DNA of 64,000 nucleotides from assembly GCF_032714495.1 (NCBI RefSeq), contig NZ_JAWDKB010000001.1, forward strand, positions 186,001 to 250,000, read 5' to 3'. The stretch comes from Methanorbis rubei (lineage in GTDB: Archaea; Halobacteriota; Methanomicrobia; Methanomicrobiales; Methanocorpusculaceae). The translations under genes were made by a program, and so were the position numbers. This document shows, one piece after another, positions 25,097 to 33,235 of the stretch; within the stretch, counting starts at the first letter, position 1, and every line of letters starts with the position of its first letter. The notes below the pieces were generated by a model, which had not been told where the DNA came from, ran no database searches, and saw nothing but the letters and a program-made list of their open reading frames with translations.

Positions 25097-25771
25097 ATGG
25101 ACGCACCGAAAAATTATGCAATAAGTCTCGTCGTCGACAATCACAAAGGAATACTGCGTGACATCGGCTCTGTCTGCGCCGAGCATAATGCGAACATTAT
25201 TCTGACCCAGCAGGAGACCGTGACCCGCGGCCCTGACAAAGGATACGCATGGGTGGATCTTGAAATCGAAGGCTGCGACAATGCAGAGGATCTTGTCTGC
25301 GATCTCAGAACGATTTTTGGCATCCGCAGAGTAGAACAGCATGATACGTTCTCGACGATCTTTGGAAAACGTGTGATTGTGATGGGCGGCGGCGCCCAGG
25401 TAGCCCAAGTCGCGATGGGCGCGGTCAATGAGGCTGACCGCCACAATATCCGGGGAGAGAGAATCTCGGTTGATACGATTCCGCTGGTCGGCGAGTCAAA
25501 TCTCGCCAGTGCGGTGGAAGCGGTGGCACGTCTGCCGCGTGCATCAATTCTCGTTCTTGCAGGATCGATTATGGGTGGCGACATCACCAAAGCGATCCGG
25601 ACAGTACAGGCAGAGGAGATCCCGGTCATCTGTCTGAAGATGGTTGGCAGCGCGTCAGATGCTGCTGACCTTGTGGTGACTGACCCCATTCAGGCGGGTG
25701 TGATGGCAGTGATGCATATCAGTTCCATCGGCGTGTTTGATCTCTACCGGGTGAAAGGACGCGAGTTCTAA
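25097..25771 (+). CDS. ACT-domain protein with DUF5612-type C-terminus
   Basis: A 224-residue protein. The N-terminal ~80 residues form an ACT-like ligand-binding domain (AISLVVDNHKGILRDIGSVC). The C-terminal part (KRVIVMGGGAQVAQVAMGAV; ILVLAGSIMGGDITKAI; VVTDPIQAGVMAVMHIS) has Rossmann-like glycine motifs and matches the archaeal DUF5612 family. It is probably an amino-acid- or nucleotide-responsive regulator, but no substrate is known. It starts 9 bp after the tRNA-Gly gene and is followed 25 bp later by the Sua5 gene. Confidence 0.8.
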   Translation: MDAPKNYAISLVVDNHKGILRDIGSVCAEHNANIILTQQETVTRGPDKGYAWVDLEIEGCDNAEDLVCDLRTIFGIRRVEQHDTFSTIFGKRVIVMGGGAQVAQVAMGAVNEADRHNIRGERISVDTIPLVGESNLASAVEAVARLPRASILVLAGSIMGGDITKAIRTVQAEEIPVICLKMVGSASDAADLVVTDPIQAGVMAVMHISSIGVFDLYRVKGREF

Positions 25772-25796
25772 TCCCAAAAAAAATTCAGGTATTTTC

Positions 25797-26450
25797 ATGA
25801 CAAAACCAGACAATTCAGTGTGCGGCTGCACGAATCCCTACAGCTATGAACGAGCAGAGATAACTCCGGCGATGGAGGCTGTTATCAAGAAGGCGGTGCA
25901 TGTGCTTTCCCGCGACGGCCTTGTTGTCTACCCGACCGAGACAATCTATGGTCTTGGCGCGGACGCTCTTTCAGAGATTGCGATCTACAAGGTGTATGAG
26001 GCAAAACAGCGGCCGATGGGAAAGCCAATCTCGGTTGCGGTAAGCGACATCGAGATGATTCACGGCATCGCTTATGTGGATGAGTTTGCCGAGCGGTTCA
26101 TCAGCAAATTTCTGCCAGGACCCGTGACGGTGGTGCTGCCGGTGAAAAACTGCCTTCCGAGTGATCTTACCGGAGGGACCGGCACGATTGGCATCCGGTA
26201 TCCTGATCATGCAGTCGCTCTTTCGATCATCGCAGAACTTGACAGCCCGATCACTGCAACGTCTGCAAACATTTCAGGGGAGATCTCTCCGGTGTCTTCG
26301 GATCAGGTCAATGTTGCACATGATTTTCTCATCGATGGCGGCGTACTTCCCGGAACGCCAAGCACGGTGATCAATCTTGCGGAGAGAAAAATCGAGCGCC
26401 CGGGTGCAATGCTTGAAGAGATTGCAGCGTTTCTGAAGGAAGAGCGCTGA
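25797..26450 (+). CDS. sua5: L-threonylcarbamoyladenylate synthase
   Basis: A 217-residue YrdC/Sua5 domain protein. Recognised by RDGLVVYPTETIYGLGADAL, the KQRPMGKPISVAVS loop (conserved KxR binding nucleotide and bicarbonate), GPVTVVLPV, and PSTVINL with the basic C-terminal RPGAM. It makes threonylcarbamoyl-AMP from Thr, bicarbonate and ATP, the substrate for KEOPS in t6A synthesis. It lacks the C-terminal SUA5 domain of longer homologues. A T8 run right after the stop (26456-26461 region) may terminate the transcript. Confidence 0.92.
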   Translation: MTKPDNSVCGCTNPYSYERAEITPAMEAVIKKAVHVLSRDGLVVYPTETIYGLGADALSEIAIYKVYEAKQRPMGKPISVAVSDIEMIHGIAYVDEFAERFISKFLPGPVTVVLPVKNCLPSDLTGGTGTIGIRYPDHAVALSIIAELDSPITATSANISGEISPVSSDQVNVAHDFLIDGGVLPGTPSTVINLAERKIERPGAMLEEIAAFLKEER

Positions 26451-26495
26451 ATATTTTTTTTGAATAAAAGTTCTGCGGCATCACACCTGCCCCGC

Positions 26496-27326
26496 TCATC
26501 CAAGTTCAAACGTCGTAATCCCATACACGCCAGAGCTAAGCACAGGCGCGTCCCCGATGTACATCCGGGCAGTCTCAAAACTCTTCTCCATCCCGTACCG
26601 CTCGCACATTGCCCGGGCACTTTCGTTGAGCTCTGCGATGTCAAGAGAAATGACAGCACCATTGGTAAACTCTGCGAGACTCAGAAAAAGTGTCTCGGCG
26701 ATCGCATCGGTATCGGCAAACAAGGGCCCAATTTTATATCCTGACACGCACTCGCGAATCGTACCGTATCCGCGGAGTACTCCATCCTCACAGTAACAGA
26801 GCGTGCGGGAATTTCCCATGCCGAGCCAGTGCGAGAGAAAAATCTCCCGTTGTGCAGGAAAATGCCTGGCATCGTACGCGGCTATCGCGGAAAACGAACC
26901 TATGTCCGCGGGAACAATATGTCGCGTAGCAGGGGCCGCAGCCTGCACAACACCGCTGAAACGCAGATTGTTGTACGCAAACAGGAAACCTGATTTTTTG
27001 TAGTTTTCCTGCTGCTCAACAACACCGTCGAGGCCGACGGTACAGTGTTTCAGCCTCCGCACCGCATGGTTCCACAACGCAATGCCGTAGCCCTGATGCC
27101 GGTACCCCTCTTTTACAATATAGAGACCAAGAAAACCAAACGTCCCGTAACGAACCGCAGATATGCAGCCGATGCGCTCCCCGTCAACTTCTCCGATAAA
27201 AAATCCCTCAGGGTCAGCATGAAAAAAGTTCTCGCCATCCAAGAGACCAGGGTTCCATCCCTCCTGCTCTACAAGGTCCATGACAAAGTCCATGTCATAA
27301 AGCTCAGCGTTTCGAATTCTGTACAT
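26496..27326 (-). CDS. GNAT acetyltransferase, YitH-like two-domain type
   Basis: A 276-residue protein. The N-terminal GNAT domain shows FIGEVDGERIGCIS, the acetyl-CoA-binding motif GYRHQGYGIALW, and ENYKKSGF; the second domain (about 150-276) is a YitH/HolE-like C-terminal acetyltransferase fold with Cys-rich LCYCEDGVLRGYG. Substrate unknown. Monocistronic, convergent with Sua5; its promoter region of 96 bp separates it from the cas1 stop. Confidence 0.82.
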   Translation of the reverse strand: MYRIRNAELYDMDFVMDLVEQEGWNPGLLDGENFFHADPEGFFIGEVDGERIGCISAVRYGTFGFLGLYIVKEGYRHQGYGIALWNHAVRRLKHCTVGLDGVVEQQENYKKSGFLFAYNNLRFSGVVQAAAPATRHIVPADIGSFSAIAAYDARHFPAQREIFLSHWLGMGNSRTLCYCEDGVLRGYGTIRECVSGYKIGPLFADTDAIAETLFLSLAEFTNGAVISLDIAELNESARAMCERYGMEKSFETARMYIGDAPVLSSGVYGITTFELG

Positions 27327-27422
27327 CCTGAAAAATATCTCCTATCTCTTGAGCCCCGCACTCAGTGGAATTTTGTCTCCTCTGTCGATATAATTTTTGG
27401 CAGGGGAAATTTTTGAAAAAAA

Positions 27423-28367
27423 TCAGAACGACATTCCGGATCCGCCGTTTGAAACAGCGTCGGCATACATCCGCACATTTCTGTTGATGACCGCTGAATC
27501 AACTGACTCCGCAAGACGCAAATTGAACTCCTTCATCAGTCGCTCTGACATAATGCAGCGGGAGCTCACCTCATACCGGTGGCTGAGGCGGTCTTCCGTT
27601 GCCATTCCGACAACGACTCGGTCAACCATCGGCGTCATCAGAGGCTCCATGATATCCAGAACACAACCGCCGCGGTTTTTACCGGTAGGCACCACACTGC
27701 CGTAGAGAGCACCAATCTCAGGATCAAGTCCTGCGCCCGCGGCCGCAACCGAGATGCTTGCATACAAAACCGCATACCCGTGGGCAAACATGGCATTGAT
27801 CGGATCTACATACGGCGGCTTTTCCCTGCGGTGATATCCGAACTCAGGCGCAACGGTTCTTGAAAGGATCTCATAATACATGTTGCGCGTCAAAGTGAAG
27901 ATTCGTCCGAGTTCGGGAAGCGTGATCAAAAACTCAAGCTCGCGGGACGCATCGCTGAGAATTTCAAGCTCTCCCTTGTAGAACAGGCCGTCATCACGAC
28001 CGGACGCAAGCTCATTCAGATACATCATTCGCGACTTCACCGCAGACGTAATCACCGACATCGCCGAGCTGTGGATCGGGAGATTTTTCTGAGCTGACCG
28101 GAGAGGACATGCATCACCGCCGAAAGGACGAATGGAGCCAACCGGTTCGCCGTGAATATCAAAAAATGAGACCGAGATATTATTCGCGATCAAGTGAGAG
28201 ATCGCCGCAGTTTCAAGAGTGTGTCCTCCGACAACCAGAAGATGCTGCAGGGACGAAAGCGGATATGCTGTTTTTGCGGATTTGTCCCGAACTATCAGCA
28301 TCTTTTGGGTCGCACGGATGTCTGAACCATACCCCCAGACCGTCACCCATGAAACATCAGGAATCAT
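27423..28367 (-). CDS. cas1: Stand-alone Cas1-family protein (no CRISPR array nearby)
   Basis: A 314-residue Cas1 homologue. The N-terminal beta domain (SVSFFDIHGEPVGSIRP, equivalent to the usual FxxxxGxxxGxxxP) is followed by the helical catalytic domain: Glu152 in TLPELGRI, DPINAMFAHGYAVLYAS, LDPEIGALYGS and Asp238 in VLDIMEP. At the position of the usual catalytic His (IGFLH in most Cas1), Tyr222 is found, so integrase activity may be altered or lost. I chose the ATG at 28367, which overlaps the archaemetzincin stop as ATGA, over one at 28412. No cas2, effector genes, CRISPR repeats or transposon ends are visible within the window. Confidence 0.85.
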   Translation of the reverse strand: MIPDVSWVTVWGYGSDIRATQKMLIVRDKSAKTAYPLSSLQHLLVVGGHTLETAAISHLIANNISVSFFDIHGEPVGSIRPFGGDACPLRSAQKNLPIHSSAMSVITSAVKSRMMYLNELASGRDDGLFYKGELEILSDASRELEFLITLPELGRIFTLTRNMYYEILSRTVAPEFGYHRREKPPYVDPINAMFAHGYAVLYASISVAAAGAGLDPEIGALYGSVVPTGKNRGGCVLDIMEPLMTPMVDRVVVGMATEDRLSHRYEVSSRCIMSERLMKEFNLRLAESVDSAVINRNVRMYADAVSNGGSGMSF

Positions 28368-28969
28368 CAGAACAAGTCTCCTTCCCTCTGGCCGTTCAGC
28401 TGTATCCTGCATCTGCCACAGAAGTATTTGCGTTTGCGGTCGAGATCGTCGAGATTTCTCGGGCAGTACATGATGCAGCCAGGATTATCACAATGCTCAA
28501 GACCAAACAGATGACCGATCTCATGCGCTCCCTCCTTCACAATCCGGTCAATCAAGGCATCATCATCTGCATGGCGACCGTAGAATTCGTTCGTAAGTCG
28601 TGCCGGAGAAACAACGGCAACACCGAGCGACGGATAGGCAAGGCCGAACACAAAATCTGCGAGCGGTTCAAAAATATCCGCCGGTGTAACCAGCAGAACT
28701 TTTTCATGGAGATGATTGAACTTATTGTAGTAGTCGAGATCAATATTCTCAGGTTTGAACAGCTGCGGATACCGCTGGCGGAATATATCGAGTTTGGTGA
28801 GTATTTTTACGGCATCACACTGCTGGCGCATCGGATCAAAACCTTCGAGCGGAAACGTGCCGTTGTCGATGCGGGATACAGGCATCTCAAGAACTCCTGA
28901 AAGCTCCTCGGTGACCGGTCTGCTCAGACCGATAGGAACTCTGCTGTCCCAGAAAACATGTACTCCCAT
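28367..28969 (-). CDS. amzA: Archaemetzincin zinc metalloprotease
   Basis: A 200-residue protein with the full archaemetzincin motif: His149-Glu150, His153, Gly156, His159, then Cys160, Cys165, Met167, and a later zinc site with Cys184 and Cys187 (FCGRC). It is therefore expected to bind one catalytic and one structural zinc and cleave peptides. The ATG at 28969 gives the usual length; 28987 is an alternative. It is translationally coupled to cas1 and divergent from the UPF0146 gene. The physiological substrate of archaeal members is unknown. Confidence 0.92.
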   Translation of the reverse strand: MGVHVFWDSRVPIGLSRPVTEELSGVLEMPVSRIDNGTFPLEGFDPMRQQCDAVKILTKLDIFRQRYPQLFKPENIDLDYYNKFNHLHEKVLLVTPADIFEPLADFVFGLAYPSLGVAVVSPARLTNEFYGRHADDDALIDRIVKEGAHEIGHLFGLEHCDNPGCIMYCPRNLDDLDRKRKYFCGRCRIQLNGQREGDLF

Positions 28970-29034
28970 AATGGTAGATAAGTTCATTGTGACGGGACAT
29001 AAACATATTGAACATTTCAGACGGAGTTGACGCG

Positions 29035-29433
29035 GTGGCGGTCCATCAGATTGAAACAAAGGTCGGCGAGTACATTCGGGACAACTACAAATCAGCGGTT
29101 GAAATAGGATTCGGCGGGAAAACAACAGCGGCAGAGATTGTTCAAAACGCCGGGCATCCAATCCTCTGTACTGATGTTCACTCGTATGCAGGAGCGGCTG
29201 TCCCCGCAGTCGTGGATGACGTGTTTTTACCGACGCTGACGTGCTATGCGGGGGCAGACGTCCTGTATGCGATACGACCGGGCACCGAAATAATTCCTCC
29301 GATGATCGAACTTGCAAGGCGCATCAATGCAGATCTAATTGTCTATCATCTCGGGTTTGAACTCTACGAAGACGGCGGCGAACGGCTGAATGCGAAAGGA
29401 ATTCAGCTTCACCGGTACGTGAAGCGCTCCTAA
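29035..29433 (+). CDS. UPF0146 family protein
   Basis: A 132-residue protein with a methyltransferase-like Rossmann start (AVEIGFGGKTTAAEIVQNAG) matching the archaeal UPF0146 family. No function has been established. I chose GTG at 29035, with GGAG 9 bp upstream, over a TTG at 29008. Divergent from archaemetzincin with about 65 bp between; followed 55 bp later by the flippase pair. Confidence 0.8.
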   Translation: MAVHQIETKVGEYIRDNYKSAVEIGFGGKTTAAEIVQNAGHPILCTDVHSYAGAAVPAVVDDVFLPTLTCYAGADVLYAIRPGTEIIPPMIELARRINADLIVYHLGFELYEDGGERLNAKGIQLHRYVKRS

Positions 29434-29488
29434 AAAGTATTTAATGGCTGATAGCCAATACGCTTATACATCCTTCAGGTTTTTTTCC

Positions 29489-30529
29489 ATGAATAAAGCG
29501 CAAAAGAAATGGCTGATCATCTCAGTGGCCATCAGTGTAGTTGTACTGGTGGTAATGCTTCTTTTGACGTTCGATGCAGACACCCTCGTCGCACTGGAAA
29601 AATGTAATCCCTGGTTTATTCTTCTTGCGTTTCTCTTACATGTCTTATCCATCGTGTTCTGGGCATTGCGCATCAAACTGATGTGCTGGTCGCTTGGCTA
29701 CAAAGTGCCGTTTTTCCACACGATAAATCTGGTGTGTTCCAATATGCTGGTAGCCGCAGTGACTCCTTCACAGGTCGGCGGCGAAGCGGTACGAGTCTAT
29801 GAACTCTACAAAGCTGACGTGCCGACAGCAGACGCAACAGCAGTCGTTTTAATGGAACGCGTGTTCGACGGAATTGTGCTCGGCATCGGAACGGTCATCG
29901 GCGTGTGTCTGCTTGGAGAACTGTTCGGATACCTGAATTTTCCCCCGGTGTATATGGGCATCGCATACTTTGCCACCATATTTTTTGCCGCAATGCTTCT
30001 ACTGTTTGCGGTGCTCGTCAAGCACCCTGACTGGACAAAAATTCTCATCACCAAAATATCAGGCATCTTCACCAAACGCTGGGACTCTCACCGCGTCGAG
30101 CGGTTCATTGCATCGGTTGACGAAAACGTTGATCAGTTCTATGTAACCATCGGCCACTTTGCAGGCCGCTCAAAGCTCGGGCTTGTGCTTGGTCTTGTGA
30201 TGACGGTTGCATTCTGGGTGTCTGAGTTCGTCATCGCATCAGTTCTGATGATGGGCCTTGGTCTTGAACCGATGTTCTTACTCTCGTTCATCTTCCAGCT
30301 ACTGATCGCCATGATCATGATGATTCCCTTAACGCCCGGAGGTGTTGGAATTTCAGAGATCAGTATTGGCGCATTCTACTCGCTGATAATTCCTCTGCCG
30401 CTGGTTGGCGTGTTCGTTCTGTTATGGCGGCTGATCATGTACTACTTCAACGTGGTTGTGGGTATTATTGCAAGCCTGCACATCGTCAGACGCGAGACTG
30501 CATCCTCGATGAAGAAAGCTCAGGAATAG
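29489..30529 (+). CDS. Flippase-like membrane protein (UPF0104/LPG synthase TM family)
   Basis: A 346-residue protein with about eight membrane segments. Recognised by the family motifs VTPSQVGGEAVRVYELYK, ADATAVVLMERVFDG and TPGGVGISEISIGAFY. Members span lysylphosphatidylglycerol synthase and dolichol-linked sugar processing (AglD-like) in archaea. ATG 29489 follows the TTTTTTCC stretch without a clear SD. It is the first of two tandem paralogues (30584-31633), followed by an FkbM methyltransferase, hinting at a surface-glycan or lipid-modification unit. Confidence 0.85.
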   Translation: MNKAQKKWLIISVAISVVVLVVMLLLTFDADTLVALEKCNPWFILLAFLLHVLSIVFWALRIKLMCWSLGYKVPFFHTINLVCSNMLVAAVTPSQVGGEAVRVYELYKADVPTADATAVVLMERVFDGIVLGIGTVIGVCLLGELFGYLNFPPVYMGIAYFATIFFAAMLLLFAVLVKHPDWTKILITKISGIFTKRWDSHRVERFIASVDENVDQFYVTIGHFAGRSKLGLVLGLVMTVAFWVSEFVIASVLMMGLGLEPMFLLSFIFQLLIAMIMMIPLTPGGVGISEISIGAFYSLIIPLPLVGVFVLLWRLIMYYFNVVVGIIASLHIVRRETASSMKKAQE

Positions 30530-30583
30530 ATCTATCTTTAAATCATCTGGGAACAATTCTTTATTAAGAGTTTTTGGGACGGT

Positions 30584-31633
30584 ATGGACGCAAAGCAGAA
30601 GAAGTGGTTGTGGATATCCATCGGCTTGTCGATGGTGATTCTCCTTGTGGTGATGATTCTCACATTTGATGAGGACACAGTTGAAGCGCTCAAAAATCTG
30701 AACCCCTGGTATCTTTTGCTTGCGTTCGGTCTGCACATGCTGGCGATGTGCGTGTGGGCTGTCCGCATTCAGGTGATGTGCAAGGCACTCGGGTATGTGA
30801 TTCCGTTTTTCCACAGTCTGAACATGGTCTGTGCCGGACAGCTGGTTGCATCAATCACGCCGTCACAGATCGGCGGTGAGCCGATACGAATTCACGAGCT
30901 GTACAAGGCAAAAATGCCGGTTGCAGACGCGACGGCAGTTGTGCTGGTCGAGCGTCTGCTTGAAGCGGTGCTGCTCGTGATCGGTGTAATTGTTGGTATG
31001 GGACTGTTCTCGATTGCTGGCGGGGCAGGACTCGTACCGGATTATATGATCACTGCGGCATGGATTGGTACCGGATTTTTTATCGGACTGCTGGTGCTTC
31101 TGATTGTGCTGTTCAGCAGACCTGACTGGGTGAGAAAGATCACTCTCAAGACCGTCGGGTTTTTCACGAAAAAGTGGGAGAGCGAACGGATTGCAAAGCT
31201 CAATGTACAGATCGACGAGACGATCGATAGGTTGTTCCTCACGTTCAGAATGTTTACCGGAAAGGCGAAGAAAGGATTGATCTTAGGTTTTCTGCTGTCG
31301 GTGGTGTTCTGGGTATGCGAGTACTCGATTGCATCGGTCATCATGATGGGACTCGGCTATCCGCCGAACCTGCTGGTCTCGATTGTGTTCCAGTTAATTA
31401 TCGCCATTATCCTGATGCTGCCGACAACCCCGGGCGGCGCAGGCATTGCAGAGATCAGTTACGCAGCATTTTACTCGCTGATTCTGCCAACGTCAGTGGT
31501 GGGACTGTTCGTAATTTTACAGCGGCTAATAATGTATTACTCAAATATTCTTATCGGATTTATTGCGAGTTTCCGCATTGTGAAGCGTGAGGCGGCAAAT
31601 GAAAAAGTGGAGATAAAAGAGGGTCAGGTGTAA
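30584..31633 (+). CDS. Flippase-like membrane protein, second tandem copy
   Basis: A 349-residue paralogue of the preceding gene, alike through its length: MDAKQKKWLWISIGLSM, ITPSQIGGEPIRIHELYK, ADATAVVLVERLLE, TPGGAGIAEISYAAFYS. About eight membrane segments. The 54-bp gap and high similarity indicate a local tandem duplication followed by divergence. Its stop is directly followed by the FkbM gene at 31634, so the two are almost certainly co-transcribed. Confidence 0.85.
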   Translation: MDAKQKKWLWISIGLSMVILLVVMILTFDEDTVEALKNLNPWYLLLAFGLHMLAMCVWAVRIQVMCKALGYVIPFFHSLNMVCAGQLVASITPSQIGGEPIRIHELYKAKMPVADATAVVLVERLLEAVLLVIGVIVGMGLFSIAGGAGLVPDYMITAAWIGTGFFIGLLVLLIVLFSRPDWVRKITLKTVGFFTKKWESERIAKLNVQIDETIDRLFLTFRMFTGKAKKGLILGFLLSVVFWVCEYSIASVIMMGLGYPPNLLVSIVFQLIIAIILMLPTTPGGAGIAEISYAAFYSLILPTSVVGLFVILQRLIMYYSNILIGFIASFRIVKREAANEKVEIKEGQV

Positions 31634-32473
31634 ATGGGGGATCATATTCCCCTGCTTGATCGTCTGCGGTACTCTCTGACCAAAGAGGAGAGGACAGAGG
31701 ATTTTTATCGCTTTCAGTACGAGAAATTTTTTTCAAAATTGTATGATAAAAACAATGACTGCCTGCGTCTTGGCCCGCTCCGTCTGCCGATTCTTTCGGG
31801 AGAGAATCATCCGACACGCGAGGATGCCTATTATGCGATGGAGATTGGGGACATTTTGTTTCCCGCAATGCTTGGGAAATTCGGGTATCTGGATGAGGGG
31901 CCGTATGAGTGGGGAGGTGTACGGATTTCCGAAGGGGATGTGGTGTTTGACTGCGGGGCAAATCTCGGAATTTTTTCTCTGCTTGCGGCATACCGGGGCG
32001 GCGAGGTGTTTGCGTTCGAACCGGTTCCTGAGGCGCGAAAACTGCTCAAGCAGACACTGGATCTAAATCCTGAACTCTGCGAGAGAGTGACTATTGTTCC
32101 GTATGCCCTTGGGAAAGAAACGGGGGAGGCTGAGTTTACGGTTCTTGCCGATACCCTTGTGGGATCATCGATGATTCTGCCGCAGGAGGGAAGAAAGATT
32201 CGGGCGGCGGTGACTACAGTGGATGCGTTTGTGGATAGTGAAGGGCTGGCCCGTGTTGATTTTCTGAAGGCTGATATTGAGGGGGCGGAGCGGCTGATGC
32301 TTGCCGGAGCTCGGGAGACGCTGAGGCTGCACTCTCCCAAGGTTTCGATCTGTACCTATCATCTTCCTGATGATCCTGAGATGATCACTGTTCTGCTTCG
32401 GACGGCAAATCCGAGGTATGAACTGATACGAAAATGGAAAAAAATCTACGGCTCTGTTCCAGCCGTAAAGTGA
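31634..32473 (+). CDS. FkbM-family SAM-dependent methyltransferase
   Basis: A 279-residue protein with the FkbM domain: SAM-binding VVFDCGANLGIFSLLAAYRG, AFEPVPEARKLL, LKADIEGAERLML, and C-terminal VSICTYHLPDDP. These enzymes O-methylate sugars or small molecules. The first base follows the stop of the second flippase-like gene with no gap, suggesting methylation of a surface glycan or lipid. No signal peptide, so it is cytosolic. Confidence 0.87.
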   Translation: MGDHIPLLDRLRYSLTKEERTEDFYRFQYEKFFSKLYDKNNDCLRLGPLRLPILSGENHPTREDAYYAMEIGDILFPAMLGKFGYLDEGPYEWGGVRISEGDVVFDCGANLGIFSLLAAYRGGEVFAFEPVPEARKLLKQTLDLNPELCERVTIVPYALGKETGEAEFTVLADTLVGSSMILPQEGRKIRAAVTTVDAFVDSEGLARVDFLKADIEGAERLMLAGARETLRLHSPKVSICTYHLPDDPEMITVLLRTANPRYELIRKWKKIYGSVPAVK

Positions 32474-32557
32474 TATCCCTATGTTTATCAATGAGAACAG
32501 CAAATATGATAGAGCACGAAGACATTCCTGAAAAAGGAAATGTTGTCTGCGTCATTT

Positions 32558-32642
32558 GCGAAGGTAGCCAAGCCAGGTCAACGGCGCCAGATTCAGGGTC
32601 TGGTCTCATAGGAGTTCTGGGGTTCGAATCCCTTCCTTCGCA
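32558..32642 (+). tRNA. tRNA-Leu(CAG)
   Basis: 85-nt class II tRNA with long variable arm: acceptor GCGAAGG/CCTTCGC, anticodon loop ATTCAGG, variable arm around TCTCATAGGAG, T-loop GGTTCGAATCC. Discriminator A; CCA is not encoded. Confidence 0.94.
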
Positions 32643-32766
32643 CTTCTTTTGTGGTGATTTGTGATGCGACGAAAATATTTTGTCGATTTTTTCTGGAACA
32701 TATTGTTCACGAGATATTTTTGTATGTGGCTTCAAACGAAACCACACTCATCACTCACCAATTTTC

Positions 32767-33131
32767 TTTTTTCGAATAGGAGTTACGCGGTATGAAATAG
32801 CATAAGGAAAAGGAATTTTCAATCTTTGGTTTTATTTGGGGCAACCACGGAACACACTGAACACACGGAATTCCACGGAAAAAACACAGAATACCGCTTC
32901 GCTTACGGAAAACACGGAAAGACTAAGAGTACGGGTATATGTATGGGTCACCGCTTTGAGATTCCAACTTCCTTAGGCTTTCCGTGTTTTCCGTAAGTGA
33001 AGCGGTATTCTGTGTTTTTTTCCGTGGGATTCCGTGTGTTCCGTGTTTTCCGTGGTTACTCCAAGCGAGACCACCTACAGAAAAATCCCAAACAATGAAA
33101 CTCATCACCGTGTAACTCCTATTCGAAAAAA
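32767..33131. repeat. Palindromic dispersed intergenic element, type A (most complete copy)
   Basis: About 365 bp with inverted termini (TTCGAATAGGAGTTACGCGG at left; the mirror image ending at about 33126). Inner arms 32841-32930 and 32973-33060 pair almost throughout and carry CACGGAA-type words. Both arms hold the module ACCGCTTCGCTTACGG or its near-complement. The loop (about 32931-32972) includes GTCACCGCTTTGAGATTCCA and is conserved in the copies at 53955 and 37130. Any short reading frames inside are translated repeat. Bases 32643-32766 and 33132-33163 show nothing else. Confidence 0.75.
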
Positions 33132-33163
33132 ATTTCAGAAAAAAATCGATTAAATTTTTTTCA

Positions 33164-33235
33164 TGGCATTACATTCAAGGACCGAAAAATTCCCACAAAC
33201 AAAAATTATTTTTCAAAAAAAATTTCAAAAAAAAA
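33164..33235 (-). terminator. Multiple U-tracts downstream of the nucleotidyltransferase gene
   Basis: On the minus strand, T6-T9 runs follow the stop at 33236 (complements of A-runs at about 33201-33238). Archaeal RNA polymerase terminates at such T-rich stretches without a hairpin. Confidence 0.5.

Noticed and set aside
28109-28900. 263-residue open frame on the plus strand
   Set aside because: Antisense to cas1 and archaemetzincin; no recognisable domain.
27423-29000. CRISPR array or casposon around cas1
   Set aside because: No regularly spaced repeats, no cas2 or family B polymerase gene, and no terminal inverted repeats near the gene.
32385-32747. 120-residue open frame on the minus strand
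   Set aside because: It crosses the tRNA-Leu(CAG) gene in antisense and has no protein-like feature.
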